A stretch of 64,000 bases of DNA from Winogradskyella sp. (GCF_028282165.1 NZ_JANQIM010000021.1:51061-115060), one strand, 5' to 3'; shown: positions 50,085 to 60,162, numbered from the stretch's first letter. A program made the numbers and translations. Notes: generated by a model from the letters alone, not told the origin.

Positions 50085-52898
50085 CTATACTTTGCCATTG
50101 TTCTTTTGACGATTGTATAACATAAGACCAATAAACAATAAGACGATAGCAATAACCAACCAGTACCAAAGGCTCATGGTTTTAGTGCTAACGGGCTCAT
50201 CTAAACCGTAGAGCACAAACCCTGCCCAATAATAAGGCTGTGCCAGCTTAGTGCCTTTGTGATTTTCCAAAAAGCTGAGTTTGGCGTTTTTGAGTGCCTC
50301 CGATTTGGTTTGTCCTTTTTTGAGATTAGAGTAAAAACCAACCATTATCTCCTTTGTTGGCCAGTCTGGCACTTCCCACAGACTTGCAATCGTGGCAGGT
50401 ACACCTGCAAACGTAAATGCCCGCTGAAAAGATTCTATATCACTCCCTTTATTGCTCTCATCAACACCTGTATTACAAGCGCTTAGCACAGCCAAATCGG
50501 CATTGAGATTTAAGCCATATAATTCTTCTAAATACAAGTCATCAGCTTGTGACGATGCATCACTAAATAATAATCTACTGATACCCGAAAGTGCGGGGTC
50601 CACATCTGCATGCATGGCTAAATGTAAAAGCTTGTATTGTGAAGCTGTCTCAATAAAATCTTGTTTGGTAAGTTGCTTACCGTTATATAAACTAGACGAA
50701 AACATTTGGCTGATCAACTCAGATTCTTTTAGCGCGCCTTCCAAAAAACTGGGTTTGCTTCTTACCTGCAACATATTGGCAGATCGTGGATATTCGGGTG
50801 CGTAGATGGCCAGCTCTTTGGAATGCTGTTCTTGAAATACCGAAGGAAACACAAAGACTAAATTAGAGGTATAGCTTATGCTTAAGTTTTCAACCAAATT
50901 AGTATCATCCTGCATTAAAACTTCAAAGGCCAGCTTATTTAAGATTTCATCTGGATTTATAATGACGTGGGTGACCATATCATCAATCTCTGGCAGAAGC
51001 TTATCTGCTAAGTTTTGTGCTTGTTTTGCATCGAATGCTTTTGTTTTCAGCATTGCCATAAAGGTTTCAACGCTTTGTTGGTCTAATTCCGACCATGGTT
51101 TTAGAATAACATCAACGACATCTTTAGAAATCGTGAAAATTGCTATCTCATCATCAAAAACAACATACTTTATAACCATTTGATGTGGCTGTAGTTGTTG
51201 CATTAAATCGACAACTCTAAAGTTTGACTCATCAAACAACTCCAAATTAGGAAACATTTCCTTAGTCAACTTTTCGGTTTGACTTAATAATGTTTGCAGA
51301 GAATCTGCCTGACTGATTTGCGCTTTGTACTTTAAATCTGCTATTTGGCTTCGTAGCTCGTAATTTCGAAATTGAAGTGAATCGAGCTCTGGAAAATTGT
51401 CGATTTGACGGTTCTGATTAAACTTCTGCCAAGCCAGTTGATTTTGTATATTTTCAAAACGATTTAAAAGATCAATGTGCTTAATGTCTTTATTATACCC
51501 TAACTTTTTTCTTCTTAAAATGCCTTGAATGATTTTTTTTAGGAATGTTTCTTGGGTTTTATTGAATTTTCTTTTGTCGTAGCTGTTTTCGAACTGATAA
51601 AATGCCAAAGGATATAATTTGGCTACTATTTGTTGGGCCGTAGAATCTTTAGGGAAATACTTATGAAGTTCTTCTGAAATCCTAAGAAGCAAATTGGTAT
51701 GACCAAAAACACCACTCGGCTTAAAATTGTCTAAAGACGGTGTGAGCTGAATAGAGTCGGAATGTACTTTTCCAATAGCATTTAAAAACGTGGTAATAGC
51801 AGAATCTTTTTGTTTTTGTTTCGCTTTTATTAAACCCTTTTGTGCTAAAAAAAATGGTCGTCTTCTATCCGATAGTGATAGGGCACCAAGAAGTTCATTA
51901 ATCTGAGATTCTGCTTTTGCCAATTCATTAGTTCGTACTAATAGTTTAACTCTGTTGTACTTGATCGACAATATCACCCCACCATAACCTTTTTTCTCCA
52001 TCAAATCAATGGATCTGTTGATGTACTGAGATGCCTTTTCTAAATCATCTTTTGAAGTTTCGGCTTCTGGCTTTCTACTGCAGTACCAGTCACCTATATG
52101 ACTGAGTGCTGTTGTATAATATACACCATCCCTTTTTTTATGAAAATTCGACCGTTTATTGTAGGCTTCAAAATTTCTGAGTGTTTGCTCAATCAATAAG
52201 CTATCGGCCGCTGTTTTGCCATATTTATAGAGTTGATAAACTCTACTGTAGTCTAAAATTATATCGTATTTGTAAATATAGCCACTTGCATCGGTGACGC
52301 TTAGATCTACAGCTTCTTTATTGTTATGATACAATTCTTCGGCTTGTCTTAGGTACATCTTAGCATCATCAAAATTGCCATGATAGGCACACTGTTCTGA
52401 TAAATATCTATAGGATGTAATTAAATAATCGTAATCTGGATCTTTGACACTTCTTAAGTATTTAATGGCATTTAAAGTCGAATTAAATGTGCTTTTATCT
52501 TTGCTACAATAGGTCTCGGAAGAAGCTTTATCGCTATACAATTTTCCTTTTAGTTGCCGTCCCTCTTCCGTATTGTTGCAAAATGCTATTCCTTTTTTAG
52601 CACTTTTAATTGACTCTAAATAATTTTCCTGTTGATAATACGCCTTATTCTCATACTTGTACAGCATGGCTATCTCTAAACTGTCTTTTTGCGCTTGCTT
52701 TAAAAGCTTAGTTATTTGCGCTTTACAGAAGGCCAGTAAATCGTCATATTGCTTATTGGCCAACAGTTGGCTAGCTTTATCACTTGGTTGTTGTATTATA
52801 GAATCTTGTAATGGTCTAGTATATATTTCAGCATTGGCACTACTGAAATTGAGAAGTGTAATACATATGATAAGACCTAGCTTTAATATAGAGCTCAA
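50085..52898 (-). CDS. Exported TPR-CHAT protease-like protein with C-terminal membrane anchor
   Basis: 937 residues. Signal peptide (about 1-24, ending NAEI), a long TPR-like helical region (about 35-420), a coiled segment (about 460-560), then a CHAT domain (about 570-905). The caspase-type dyad is present: His763 in HLAMHADVD and Cys808 in LSACNTG, followed by SFQRAFTFAGVPATIASLWEV. A single membrane helix (about 910-928) with a short basic cytoplasmic tail ends the protein, so the protease should face the periplasm. The substrate is unknown. It lies downstream of six secreted-protein genes and convergent with the NarL-type regulator. Confidence 0.9.
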   Translation of the reverse strand: MSSILKLGLIICITLLNFSSANAEIYTRPLQDSIIQQPSDKASQLLANKQYDDLLAFCKAQITKLLKQAQKDSLEIAMLYKYENKAYYQQENYLESIKSAKKGIAFCNNTEEGRQLKGKLYSDKASSETYCSKDKSTFNSTLNAIKYLRSVKDPDYDYLITSYRYLSEQCAYHGNFDDAKMYLRQAEELYHNNKEAVDLSVTDASGYIYKYDIILDYSRVYQLYKYGKTAADSLLIEQTLRNFEAYNKRSNFHKKRDGVYYTTALSHIGDWYCSRKPEAETSKDDLEKASQYINRSIDLMEKKGYGGVILSIKYNRVKLLVRTNELAKAESQINELLGALSLSDRRRPFFLAQKGLIKAKQKQKDSAITTFLNAIGKVHSDSIQLTPSLDNFKPSGVFGHTNLLLRISEELHKYFPKDSTAQQIVAKLYPLAFYQFENSYDKRKFNKTQETFLKKIIQGILRRKKLGYNKDIKHIDLLNRFENIQNQLAWQKFNQNRQIDNFPELDSLQFRNYELRSQIADLKYKAQISQADSLQTLLSQTEKLTKEMFPNLELFDESNFRVVDLMQQLQPHQMVIKYVVFDDEIAIFTISKDVVDVILKPWSELDQQSVETFMAMLKTKAFDAKQAQNLADKLLPEIDDMVTHVIINPDEILNKLAFEVLMQDDTNLVENLSISYTSNLVFVFPSVFQEQHSKELAIYAPEYPRSANMLQVRSKPSFLEGALKESELISQMFSSSLYNGKQLTKQDFIETASQYKLLHLAMHADVDPALSGISRLLFSDASSQADDLYLEELYGLNLNADLAVLSACNTGVDESNKGSDIESFQRAFTFAGVPATIASLWEVPDWPTKEIMVGFYSNLKKGQTKSEALKNAKLSFLENHKGTKLAQPYYWAGFVLYGLDEPVSTKTMSLWYWLVIAIVLLFIGLMLYNRQKNNGKV

Positions 52899-52931
52899 TT
52901 TGATTTTTATTGATTGGAAAACCCTAAATTA

Positions 52932-52969
52932 GAATAAATAGAACGTTATCACAAACGCTCTATTTATTC
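52932..52969 (-). terminator. Long hairpin between the CHAT gene and the gene before it
   Basis: 16-bp stem GAATAAATAGAACGTT/AACGCTCTATTTATTC with one mismatch and a 6-nt loop. The minus-strand tail is TAATTTAGGG rather than a T run, so it may reduce rather than stop read-through, giving the CHAT gene a lower expression level than the genes before it. Confidence 0.5.
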
Positions 52970-52980
52970 AGAAGTGTGAA

Positions 52981-53850
52981 TTACCTGTTATTTAAAAACG
53001 TTTTTATCTTAACATTGATAAGAATAGCGCCAGGACCTTCGCTCAATACTTCTGCATCTGGCAAGTATTGAGACAGAGTTGATTTACATTTTTGCTCCGC
53101 TTCAATGGAGCTTGCAGCACGCTTTTCAACACATTCTTCGATAAGCTCGCCCCTATATTCAGCTATAAATGTGGTTTCGTTAAATGTTTTAATGTACAGG
53201 TATCCCGAAAAAGTTTCGGTATCGGTTAGGGTTTCATTATTATAGAAATTTATCGAATAGGTTGATCGTTCCTGATATTCATCTATATTTTCAAGGTTCT
53301 TCATTGCCGCAGAGTTTTCCAAAGCCTCGAATTGAGGTTCCATTAAGGCCATGAGCTGTTTTTGAGCTTCATCGGGCGTAATTTTACCTTCTTGTAATTG
53401 TTTGGAAATAGCCATACTTTTTGCTTTGATAACCTCAGCATTACTTTTAAGCTGTGCTTCCTCCGCTCTGTCTCTAGAACTTTCATATTCATCAATCTCT
53501 TGAGATGCAAACTTATACTCCGCTAGACTTTCTTGTAAATTACTAACACGGACATATACACTATCGGTTTCTTCTATGGGGAATTTAAATCCTCGTTTAA
53601 AATCCACATCCAAGATTAAAGATTTACCATCGGGGCAATCAGTACAATTATCGGTTTGATATTTGGGATCGGACTTGTCAACTTCATAAAGGACTAGCGA
53701 TAACTTCTCTTTAGAAATCTGTGCTTTTACCACTTCTAAATTTGAATTGAAAGACGTTCCATTGGCGTTAACCTGATTTTGGGCGATCCCTACTTTTGTA
53801 AACAGTATCACTACTAATAGTACCGTGATTTTTGTGCTTAGTGTTTTCAT
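52981..53850 (-). CDS. Secreted protein of unknown function
   Basis: 289 residues with a signal peptide (about 1-23, ending GIAQ). A Cys pair NCTDCPDGKSL (about 68-78) may form a disulphide, and a charged helical stretch (about 120-190) includes EGKITPDEAQKQLMALM. No domain was recognised. It follows the tectonin-like gene by 3 bp, so they are almost certainly co-transcribed. Confidence 0.75.
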   Translation of the reverse strand: MKTLSTKITVLLVVILFTKVGIAQNQVNANGTSFNSNLEVVKAQISKEKLSLVLYEVDKSDPKYQTDNCTDCPDGKSLILDVDFKRGFKFPIEETDSVYVRVSNLQESLAEYKFASQEIDEYESSRDRAEEAQLKSNAEVIKAKSMAISKQLQEGKITPDEAQKQLMALMEPQFEALENSAAMKNLENIDEYQERSTYSINFYNNETLTDTETFSGYLYIKTFNETTFIAEYRGELIEECVEKRAASSIEAEQKCKSTLSQYLPDAEVLSEGPGAILINVKIKTFLNNR

Positions 53851-53853
53851 GAA

Positions 53854-55167
53854 TTAGCGTTTTTCTATTTTGAACCCTATAAACGCAGAGAGATAACCCC
53901 CTAACCCATTTAGATGAGACATTGTTCTAAAGTATTCTTTACCTAGTTGGAGATCATCTATCTTAAATTTTATTCGCCGCCACCTAAATGGATCATCATG
54001 AGTTAATAATTTCTGTGTAAGATCTGATTGAATATCAAAAGTTAAACTTTCATTTGCAGCTTCGCCTGCAACTCTAAATTCGCGTATTATTCCAATATCT
54101 ATTTCTTTACTAACTTCACGAGTTCCGTACAATTTTTTATCATTATCATTGGTCTGATGGATCCAATTGATAGTTTTTTTCTGAATATCCTTTGTCTTCC
54201 GCGGATTGCTTTTACTAACATCCCAAACTCTATTTTTATTATTATCAAGTGGCATCAATTGGGAGTTGCCAGATTTTGTTTCTGCACTTACGTAGACTCC
54301 TATAGTTCCGAAAATTTCAATTGAGCTAAATGGCCTCTTGTTGTTTTCCATACTTATGTACAATTTTGTAAATGTAACCCTGTACGTCCCTGAGTAATCT
54401 TTAGGTGTGGTGGGTTTTTTGTTCTTGTCATAATAGTAAATAGACTTATCCGTACCAATAGCCCATATTTTACCATTGTGTACAGCGATATCTTTAAAAT
54501 CCTTTCTTGTATTTTTTAGCAATATCCATTTATTTGAAGTGCTTTTCCATTCATAAATACCTTTATTTCTCCCTACAGCATAGACCTTTCCCGTTTTGTC
54601 ATCTATTGTGATTTTAAGCGGACTTCCACTAAGGGTATTCCATTTGCCACTTTTAAACTGCTTGAATTTATTATCCTTAAATCTTGCAAAGAGAGTTTTA
54701 GAATCCTTTCCTAATACCTGGTTGAACCCAGAGGTATTTCTATTCACCAGGTTTTGATCTTTCCATTGGCCTTGAAACAACTTTTTTAGTTTTCCGGATA
54801 AATCCAAAGCTCTAATATTTCCCTGTTTATCAATATCTACTTCTTTGGTTTTTAACCCTGGTATTTTGTTCCATCTACCGTTGACATCGATGTATACTTC
54901 GTTTGAAGTAGAGGTCATATAAACACTGCCATTGGTATGCACAGCAACTGATGTTGCATTTTTAGATTGCTTACCAAACACCAAAAATTTTTTGCTTCTA
55001 GAATCGTACTTTTTAATATTCTTAGAGGCGTTAACCACATAAACACTTCCATCTTTTGGACTCATAGCGATATCTGTAGCCTGCCCACCTACTTTTACAA
55101 ACCCTTGGGCTCCAAGCATTAGGGATGTTAAAAACAGTACAATTGTATATGTTCCCTTTAATTTCAT
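53854..55167 (-). CDS. Secreted tectonin-like beta-propeller protein
   Basis: 437 residues from the ATG at 55167 (MKLKGTYT); the frame is open to 55200 but the signal peptide fits this start. Residues about 20-265 contain repeats with the tectonin pattern, e.g. ATDIAMSPKDGSVYVVNAS and TSVAVHTNGSVYMTSTS, then GRWNKIPGLKTKEVDIDKQGNI, so a six-bladed propeller is likely. The C-terminal ~165 residues are an unrelated beta-rich domain. Tectonins bind carbohydrate or lipopolysaccharide in some proteins; the ligand here is unknown. Confidence 0.7.
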   Translation of the reverse strand: MKLKGTYTIVLFLTSLMLGAQGFVKVGGQATDIAMSPKDGSVYVVNASKNIKKYDSRSKKFLVFGKQSKNATSVAVHTNGSVYMTSTSNEVYIDVNGRWNKIPGLKTKEVDIDKQGNIRALDLSGKLKKLFQGQWKDQNLVNRNTSGFNQVLGKDSKTLFARFKDNKFKQFKSGKWNTLSGSPLKITIDDKTGKVYAVGRNKGIYEWKSTSNKWILLKNTRKDFKDIAVHNGKIWAIGTDKSIYYYDKNKKPTTPKDYSGTYRVTFTKLYISMENNKRPFSSIEIFGTIGVYVSAETKSGNSQLMPLDNNKNRVWDVSKSNPRKTKDIQKKTINWIHQTNDNDKKLYGTREVSKEIDIGIIREFRVAGEAANESLTFDIQSDLTQKLLTHDDPFRWRRIKFKIDDLQLGKEYFRTMSHLNGLGGYLSAFIGFKIEKR

Positions 55168-55177
55168 AATCTGTATT

Positions 55178-55735
55178 TTATAAATTATAGTGTTTAGCAA
55201 TTTCTAAGGCAATGGCTTTGTTTTCCTTTCCACTAGTAGTGGTATTGCCATGATAAGGCGGTGTAATGGTATACAAAACCCCTTCTTTTAATATTTGTAA
55301 CTGATACATGTTAGAGATATAAACAGCCTTATCACCTAAGCCCTCTACCTTGTGATATAGTGTGGCATTTCTTTCTGGACTATATTGCCAAAAAGGATCT
55401 AGCATCTGGTTAATATGAGCAGAAACCTGTCCTTTCCAATACTCATGTTCCTTCTTACCATAAAATAATTTTGCATTACAGTGTAATATGCCTCCCGAGC
55501 CATTATCAACAGTCTCTATATCTATATGTGTGCCACCTGGATTATATGACAAGACCAGTTCTTTAGGGAATTCATTGCATAGCCTTTGCTTTATTTTTTC
55601 AATGTCTATTTTACTTTCACTGGCTTCAAGCACATCACTGTTAGTTTGAGTATCATTTTTAGAACTGTCTTTTTCGCCTGCGCACGATGCCAACATTAAA
55701 GACATCGCTATTAGCATATATTTTAATCGTCTCAT
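55178..55735 (-). CDS. Predicted lipoprotein, unknown function
   Basis: 185 residues with lipobox LASC (Cys18 in MLASCAGEKD) and a Ser/Asp/Asn tether. The mature part has a mixed alpha/beta pattern (VEGLGDKAVYISNMYQLQILKEG), similar in layout to the neighbouring lipoprotein at 55748, with which it may be distantly paralogous. No named family. Same operon: 12 bp after that gene and 10 bp before the tectonin-like gene. Confidence 0.75.
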   Translation of the reverse strand: MRRLKYMLIAMSLMLASCAGEKDSSKNDTQTNSDVLEASESKIDIEKIKQRLCNEFPKELVLSYNPGGTHIDIETVDNGSGGILHCNAKLFYGKKEHEYWKGQVSAHINQMLDPFWQYSPERNATLYHKVEGLGDKAVYISNMYQLQILKEGVLYTITPPYHGNTTTSGKENKAIALEIAKHYNL

Positions 55736-55747
55736 TTTCGATGGTTT

Positions 55748-56389
55748 TTAGTTAATATATCCGGCAGCTTTAGCAATGTCTATAGCCGCTTTTTTGTAAT
55801 CCCTATTTTTTGCAACCTCATCTTGGTTAGATCTGTTATTTGGCGGATACACATTTAGAGTATAACCCTTGAACTTTATTTTCAATTCTTTATTGTTAGC
55901 GTTCCATACGGCAGCCATGCCCAGATTTTCCACCCACTCTGAAGATTTAGATATTGATTTTTGCATGGCCCAAGCTTCTTCCCAGTTTTCACCACCACCA
56001 GTAGCTTCATGTACTTCGCCCATAAATTCATCCTTCCCAATTTCTCTAGAAACAGAAATAGAGCCACGTAACCATAAAAAATCAGAATCTCCAGACTTTA
56101 CATAGAAAGAACAAACGGGTGTTGAAGTAGCGCGTCTGTGCTGATTTTTTAGAGGGTCATCTAATAAAATTTCATCAGGAGAAACTCCATAAATACCGGC
56201 AATGTCTTGAGTACTCAACTTGTCACAAGCACTCATGCCTTCAGCATAATTAATGCGATTGTTTTTAAAATTTTTATTTACAAAACTGATATCTCCCATT
56301 TCTGAGATATCTACCGTTTTTTTATCCCCCAAACAAGAGGTGAATAGTATTGCCAATACACCAAGCACGGTGATCTGTCTTAATTTCAT
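55748..56389 (-). CDS. Predicted lipoprotein, unknown function
   Basis: 213 residues with lipobox LFTSC (Cys19). The mature part begins after GDKKTVD and includes ACDKLSTQDIAGIYGVSPDEI, VCSFYVKSGD and WVENLGMAAVWNANNKELKIKFKGYTLNV. This resembles small bacterial lipoproteins with a DUF-type alpha/beta fold that pair Cys residues across the domain. The family was not identified. It follows the LRR protein by 10 bp. Confidence 0.75.
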   Translation of the reverse strand: MKLRQITVLGVLAILFTSCLGDKKTVDISEMGDISFVNKNFKNNRINYAEGMSACDKLSTQDIAGIYGVSPDEILLDDPLKNQHRRATSTPVCSFYVKSGDSDFLWLRGSISVSREIGKDEFMGEVHEATGGGENWEEAWAMQKSISKSSEWVENLGMAAVWNANNKELKIKFKGYTLNVYPPNNRSNQDEVAKNRDYKKAAIDIAKAAGYIN

Positions 56390-56399
56390 AATTGTTACT

Positions 56400-58646
56400 T
56401 TATTGGATTAATAGCTTCTTATTGATAACTGTATTTTGACTTTTAACTCGTATGAGATATAAGCCTTTGGATAGGTTTTGTAGGTTTAGTTTATGGTTTT
56501 GGGTATTTAAAGCATTTATAGACAACACCTGCTTCCCGGATATATCAAATAATGACACACTATCTATAATAGATTGTGTCTGAATGTCAACTTCCGAAGC
56601 CGCTGGATTTGGAAAGAGCTTTACATCGGATAGGGCAACATTTTCATCAATCGATAAGGTAGTTGTATCAAAAACTTCTATGGTAAAATCCCCGACTTGG
56701 TTAATATTTTGTGCAAAACGCTCATCAAGATTACCACCAATCCATAATTGCACATAATAGGTCTGCCCAGGGACTAAATTGTTGACCTCAACTGTCCCTG
56801 AATCGCAACTAATGGGTTGTGCCTCATTACAGTCATTATATATAGCCACATTGACATTAAGATTGTTTAGATCTGCACTTGCTATGGCCGTTACAATACC
56901 AGAAGATGGGGCCGTAAATTGGTACCAAACATCAATAAGCACAATGCTATCGGGTTGACAACTCGGAAAACTTGTTGAAGAGGTCGCACTGATCGTAGTA
57001 CCAGCCGTAAGTTCGCCCAAAGTCAATGTAGTTGCTTCTGCACAATCGTCGTTGGTAGGTGCACAATCTAAACCAAATGTAACTTGAGCATCAAAGTTGA
57101 ATTGTGGCTCTGCATTTAACCAATTAGTATTGCTATAGCTAACATCATCGACTTGAATACAGGATAGTTCCGCGTTGTTTTGAGCTTCGAAATTTGTAAA
57201 GTTGATATTGTTTCCATTATTTACTATTAACGAGACAAGCGCATTATCATCACAAAACAAAGTTGTAATATTTGGATTTTGACTAAGGTCTAATTCAACA
57301 ATCGCATTAGACCTTAATCCTAAGTTCTCTAGATTTGAGAGCATTGATAAATCAACTTCAGAAAGGTTATTTTGGTTTAAAAACAATTGGGTTAATAGCA
57401 AGTTATTAGATAGATCGATGGCACTTAAGTTGTTGTCGTTAAGACTTAAACTTATTAAACTGGGATGATTGGACAGATCAATTTCTGTTAGATCATTTAA
57501 AGCTAAAAGAATGGTTGTTAGCTGTGTGTTCTGACTAAGATCTACGGCTGTTATATTATTATTAAAGGCTGTCAAAACTTCTAAATCCGTAAAGAATTCA
57601 ATTCCTGTTAAGTTAGAAATATTATAACTGTTCACGTCCAAATCGGTAACCCCTAGAGCATCACTTTCTAATATCTGACCATTGATGATACCGTCTGAAT
57701 CGATTCCTAAATCTATAAGGGCTTGTTCAAAATTGGGATCTGGAATCATTACGGTAGTGTTAGGGCTTCCGCAGGACAAACTAAATCCTTGGAAATTGTC
57801 TGTTGTAAATCCCCAAAACGTATTACTCCAATCCACATCATCGACCTCTACACAGGTTAAGTTAGGGTTATCTTTAACTCTAAAGTTTTGACCAATATTT
57901 GTATTATTCCCGTTTTTAATAAAAATGGTCTCTAATAAGAGATTGTCTTCTGCACGAACATCATTCAAAGCAGTATTGGTAGACAAATCCATAACTGGCA
58001 ACACAGGGTTGTCATCAAATTCTATACGTTCTAAAAGCAAATTTTGAGATAAGTCTACATCTGTAAGTGCACTGGTGCTATTTATAAGCAAGACTCTCAA
58101 AGCCTCACATCCAGAAAAATCTAAGGTTTCAATATCTGTAATATTAAAGTAGATATCATCTAGCATCGGATGATATCCAAAGACCACTTCGGTAACACCA
58201 CTTTGTTCTATACTAAGTTCTATAAGCTCACTATTGCTAGTAAAATCAACAGTCGTCATAGAAACTTCGTCAATGTAGAGGTATTGTAAATTGGTCAGGG
58301 CACTAAAATCAAAAGTGGTGTCTAATACATCATTTATAGAAAGGACTTCTAAATTCACCAAACCTTCCGCTGGGCTAAGGTCTACAATATCACCATCTAG
58401 TCTTAAGTCTTTTAATGCTACAAAATCTTGTAAACCCGTAATATCAGTAACATTGAAGTTACCAAAATCAAAATCTTCCAGATCACTAATATTAGCTGTA
58501 AAAACAAGATCGTCTAGTGGACCAGAATCTAAGCCTAATTGAATAAGTCGAGATTCGAAGGCATCATCAGGCACAAATGTTGTTTGTGCTTTTACAGCAA
58601 ATAATGCACAGAAACTTAAAGTGTAAAGGAGTAAATATTTTTTCAT
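56400..58646 (-). CDS. Secreted leucine-rich-repeat protein with type IX secretion sorting domain
   Basis: 748 residues. Signal peptide (about 1-20). Two LRR blocks (about 20-285 and 300-520) each begin with a similar cap (VPDDAFESRLIQLGLDS and IPDPNFEQALIDLGIDS), so the region is an internal duplication; repeats such as DLSQNTQLTTILLALNDLTE are clear. Around 540-660 lies a jelly-roll-like domain with paired cysteines. The last ~75 residues are a T9SS type A sorting domain (LFPNPAASEVDI ... SLFDISGKQVL ... LSKGLYLIRV). It should be exported through the outer membrane and anchored or released; the binding partner is unknown. Confidence 0.9.
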   Translation of the reverse strand: MKKYLLLYTLSFCALFAVKAQTTFVPDDAFESRLIQLGLDSGPLDDLVFTANISDLEDFDFGNFNVTDITGLQDFVALKDLRLDGDIVDLSPAEGLVNLEVLSINDVLDTTFDFSALTNLQYLYIDEVSMTTVDFTSNSELIELSIEQSGVTEVVFGYHPMLDDIYFNITDIETLDFSGCEALRVLLINSTSALTDVDLSQNLLLERIEFDDNPVLPVMDLSTNTALNDVRAEDNLLLETIFIKNGNNTNIGQNFRVKDNPNLTCVEVDDVDWSNTFWGFTTDNFQGFSLSCGSPNTTVMIPDPNFEQALIDLGIDSDGIINGQILESDALGVTDLDVNSYNISNLTGIEFFTDLEVLTAFNNNITAVDLSQNTQLTTILLALNDLTEIDLSNHPSLISLSLNDNNLSAIDLSNNLLLTQLFLNQNNLSEVDLSMLSNLENLGLRSNAIVELDLSQNPNITTLFCDDNALVSLIVNNGNNINFTNFEAQNNAELSCIQVDDVSYSNTNWLNAEPQFNFDAQVTFGLDCAPTNDDCAEATTLTLGELTAGTTISATSSTSFPSCQPDSIVLIDVWYQFTAPSSGIVTAIASADLNNLNVNVAIYNDCNEAQPISCDSGTVEVNNLVPGQTYYVQLWIGGNLDERFAQNINQVGDFTIEVFDTTTLSIDENVALSDVKLFPNPAASEVDIQTQSIIDSVSLFDISGKQVLSINALNTQNHKLNLQNLSKGLYLIRVKSQNTVINKKLLIQ

Positions 58647-58671
58647 GATTAATTATTGAGGTTATTGTTGT

Positions 58672-60066
58672 TTAAAACATCTTTCGATATTCTTTTGGGT
58701 TAATCTTTTTACTGATATGATCATTTATCGCTGTTGTTTCACTTCTTACATTGCCGTCTTTAGAGCTAATGGTATATTCCATAATATGACCTTCTAGAAT
58801 ACTGTTATTTTGTATAAACCAGTTGGGCAGATTAACACTTGGCGCGGCCCAAAGCTCAATCTTTACCTTATCATCAGACATGATATATTCATTGCAACTG
58901 GCTCCTAAAATTGTCTTTGTTCGTCCAGTTTTAGTCAGATTTGTATAATCGTAGTTCGCCATTTCCTTACTAGGATTCTGCATTTGTTGACTGCCCATCA
59001 TACCTTGAGACATTCGCATTTTCATGCCTTCAGCTTCAACAAAAATGTGCACATCATCACCATCCATAACAATTATAGATTCACCTTGAACCTCTTCATC
59101 ACTATACGCCGACATGTCGGCTTTCATTCCAATATATTTAGCTGCCGGGTTCATGAGGTATGAGATCTTATAGGTTTCGTTTTCATCCAAATCAGTGATA
59201 TTAACCTCGGTTTCGAAAGTAAAATGATACACGCCTGCAGCTGGGGCATCTCCTGAAATCAAAGGCATATCAAATTCTTGTGTGTCTTTGCTTGGTTTTT
59301 CCTTTATTCTGTTATCAAAGAATTGAATGGGCCCAACATCTATAGCTCCAGTTAAATTTGCGGACTCATATGAAGATGTGTATTCGTCCTCACTATTATT
59401 TGGGTTTTTAATTCGTGTCTCTAACTGAATCTCTCCAGAAAAAGAGAATTGAATATTATCCTTGCTTACTACATCTATAGTCACCTTTCCGGCTTCGAGA
59501 TTATAGGATTGGTAGTCTTTTGTTACTGCCGATGAAAATCCGTTCTCATCCTCTAATTCTGGTTCCCATATGGGATCGTATGATAGTTTTAATGTGGCTT
59601 CCTCAGGTATGCTTAGGACAATTTGAGTTTGCTTTGGCTTATCATCTTCAAATAAAAGCTCATAACCATTAGGAATCTCCAAAACGTAACCATCGTGAAT
59701 ATCTGCACCGTGCGTTACCCATGAACCAAATATTTTTACAGCCTTGTTGGTTCTTTCTAACGTTGCTTTTCCAAATTCATCAATGATATAGTTACCATAC
59801 TTTAAACTGTGTTTTAGTATCGCAGAACCACTTGTGCTATTTAAGGGTGTTTTATCAGCAACATCTTGTTCCTTTTGATTTTGCTGTTTTTTATTCTTGT
59901 TTTTTTTGAGAGAAAAACTATCTATTTCCTTATCAATCGTCTGCTCTACTTTACGTTCTAACTTTTCTTTTGTTTTATCTTTTAACCTCTTAAAGATCTG
60001 GGCTTCAGCACCACTAACAGTTAAAAGAGCGAGTAAAACAAGGCAGAGTGTTTTCTGAAATTTCAT
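58672..60066 (-). CDS. Secreted protein, DUF4412-like
   Basis: 464 residues with a signal peptide (about 1-22, ending AEAQ) followed by a long charged coil (RLKDKTKEKLERKVEQTIDKEI). The C-terminal third (ILGASCNEYIMSDDKVKIELWAAPS) is the pattern of DUF4412 proteins, which are secreted or periplasmic proteins of unknown function in Bacteroidota. It is the first gene of the leftward run of secreted proteins and is divergent from the ECF sigma factor. Confidence 0.75.
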   Translation of the reverse strand: MKFQKTLCLVLLALLTVSGAEAQIFKRLKDKTKEKLERKVEQTIDKEIDSFSLKKNKNKKQQNQKEQDVADKTPLNSTSGSAILKHSLKYGNYIIDEFGKATLERTNKAVKIFGSWVTHGADIHDGYVLEIPNGYELLFEDDKPKQTQIVLSIPEEATLKLSYDPIWEPELEDENGFSSAVTKDYQSYNLEAGKVTIDVVSKDNIQFSFSGEIQLETRIKNPNNSEDEYTSSYESANLTGAIDVGPIQFFDNRIKEKPSKDTQEFDMPLISGDAPAAGVYHFTFETEVNITDLDENETYKISYLMNPAAKYIGMKADMSAYSDEEVQGESIIVMDGDDVHIFVEAEGMKMRMSQGMMGSQQMQNPSKEMANYDYTNLTKTGRTKTILGASCNEYIMSDDKVKIELWAAPSVNLPNWFIQNNSILEGHIMEYTISSKDGNVRSETTAINDHISKKINPKEYRKMF

Positions 60067-60116
60067 AGTTGAGATACATTAGATTAACACTTTTTAGTAC
60101 AGACGCTTATCGAAAG

Positions 60117-60162
60117 GTTAACAGCAGCTCAAAAAAAATTATATTTGTTATCTACTGTTAAC
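60117..60162. promoter_or_regulatory. Sigma-gene promoter flanked by an 8-bp inverted repeat
   Basis: GTTAACAG (60117-60124) and CTGTTAAC (60155-60162) are perfect inverted copies with 30 bp between them. A -7 box TATATTTG (60140-60147) lies inside, with TTA 20 bp further upstream (in the left arm). The region is shared with the divergent DUF4412-like gene, so a protein binding both arms could control both directions. Confidence 0.5.

Noticed and set aside
50085..52898. TPR-CHAT protein as a type III-E CRISPR (Csx29-like) protease
   Set aside because: It has a signal peptide and membrane anchor, and no CRISPR array, gRAMP effector or Csx30 gene is in the window. Only the protease-sigma analogy is kept.
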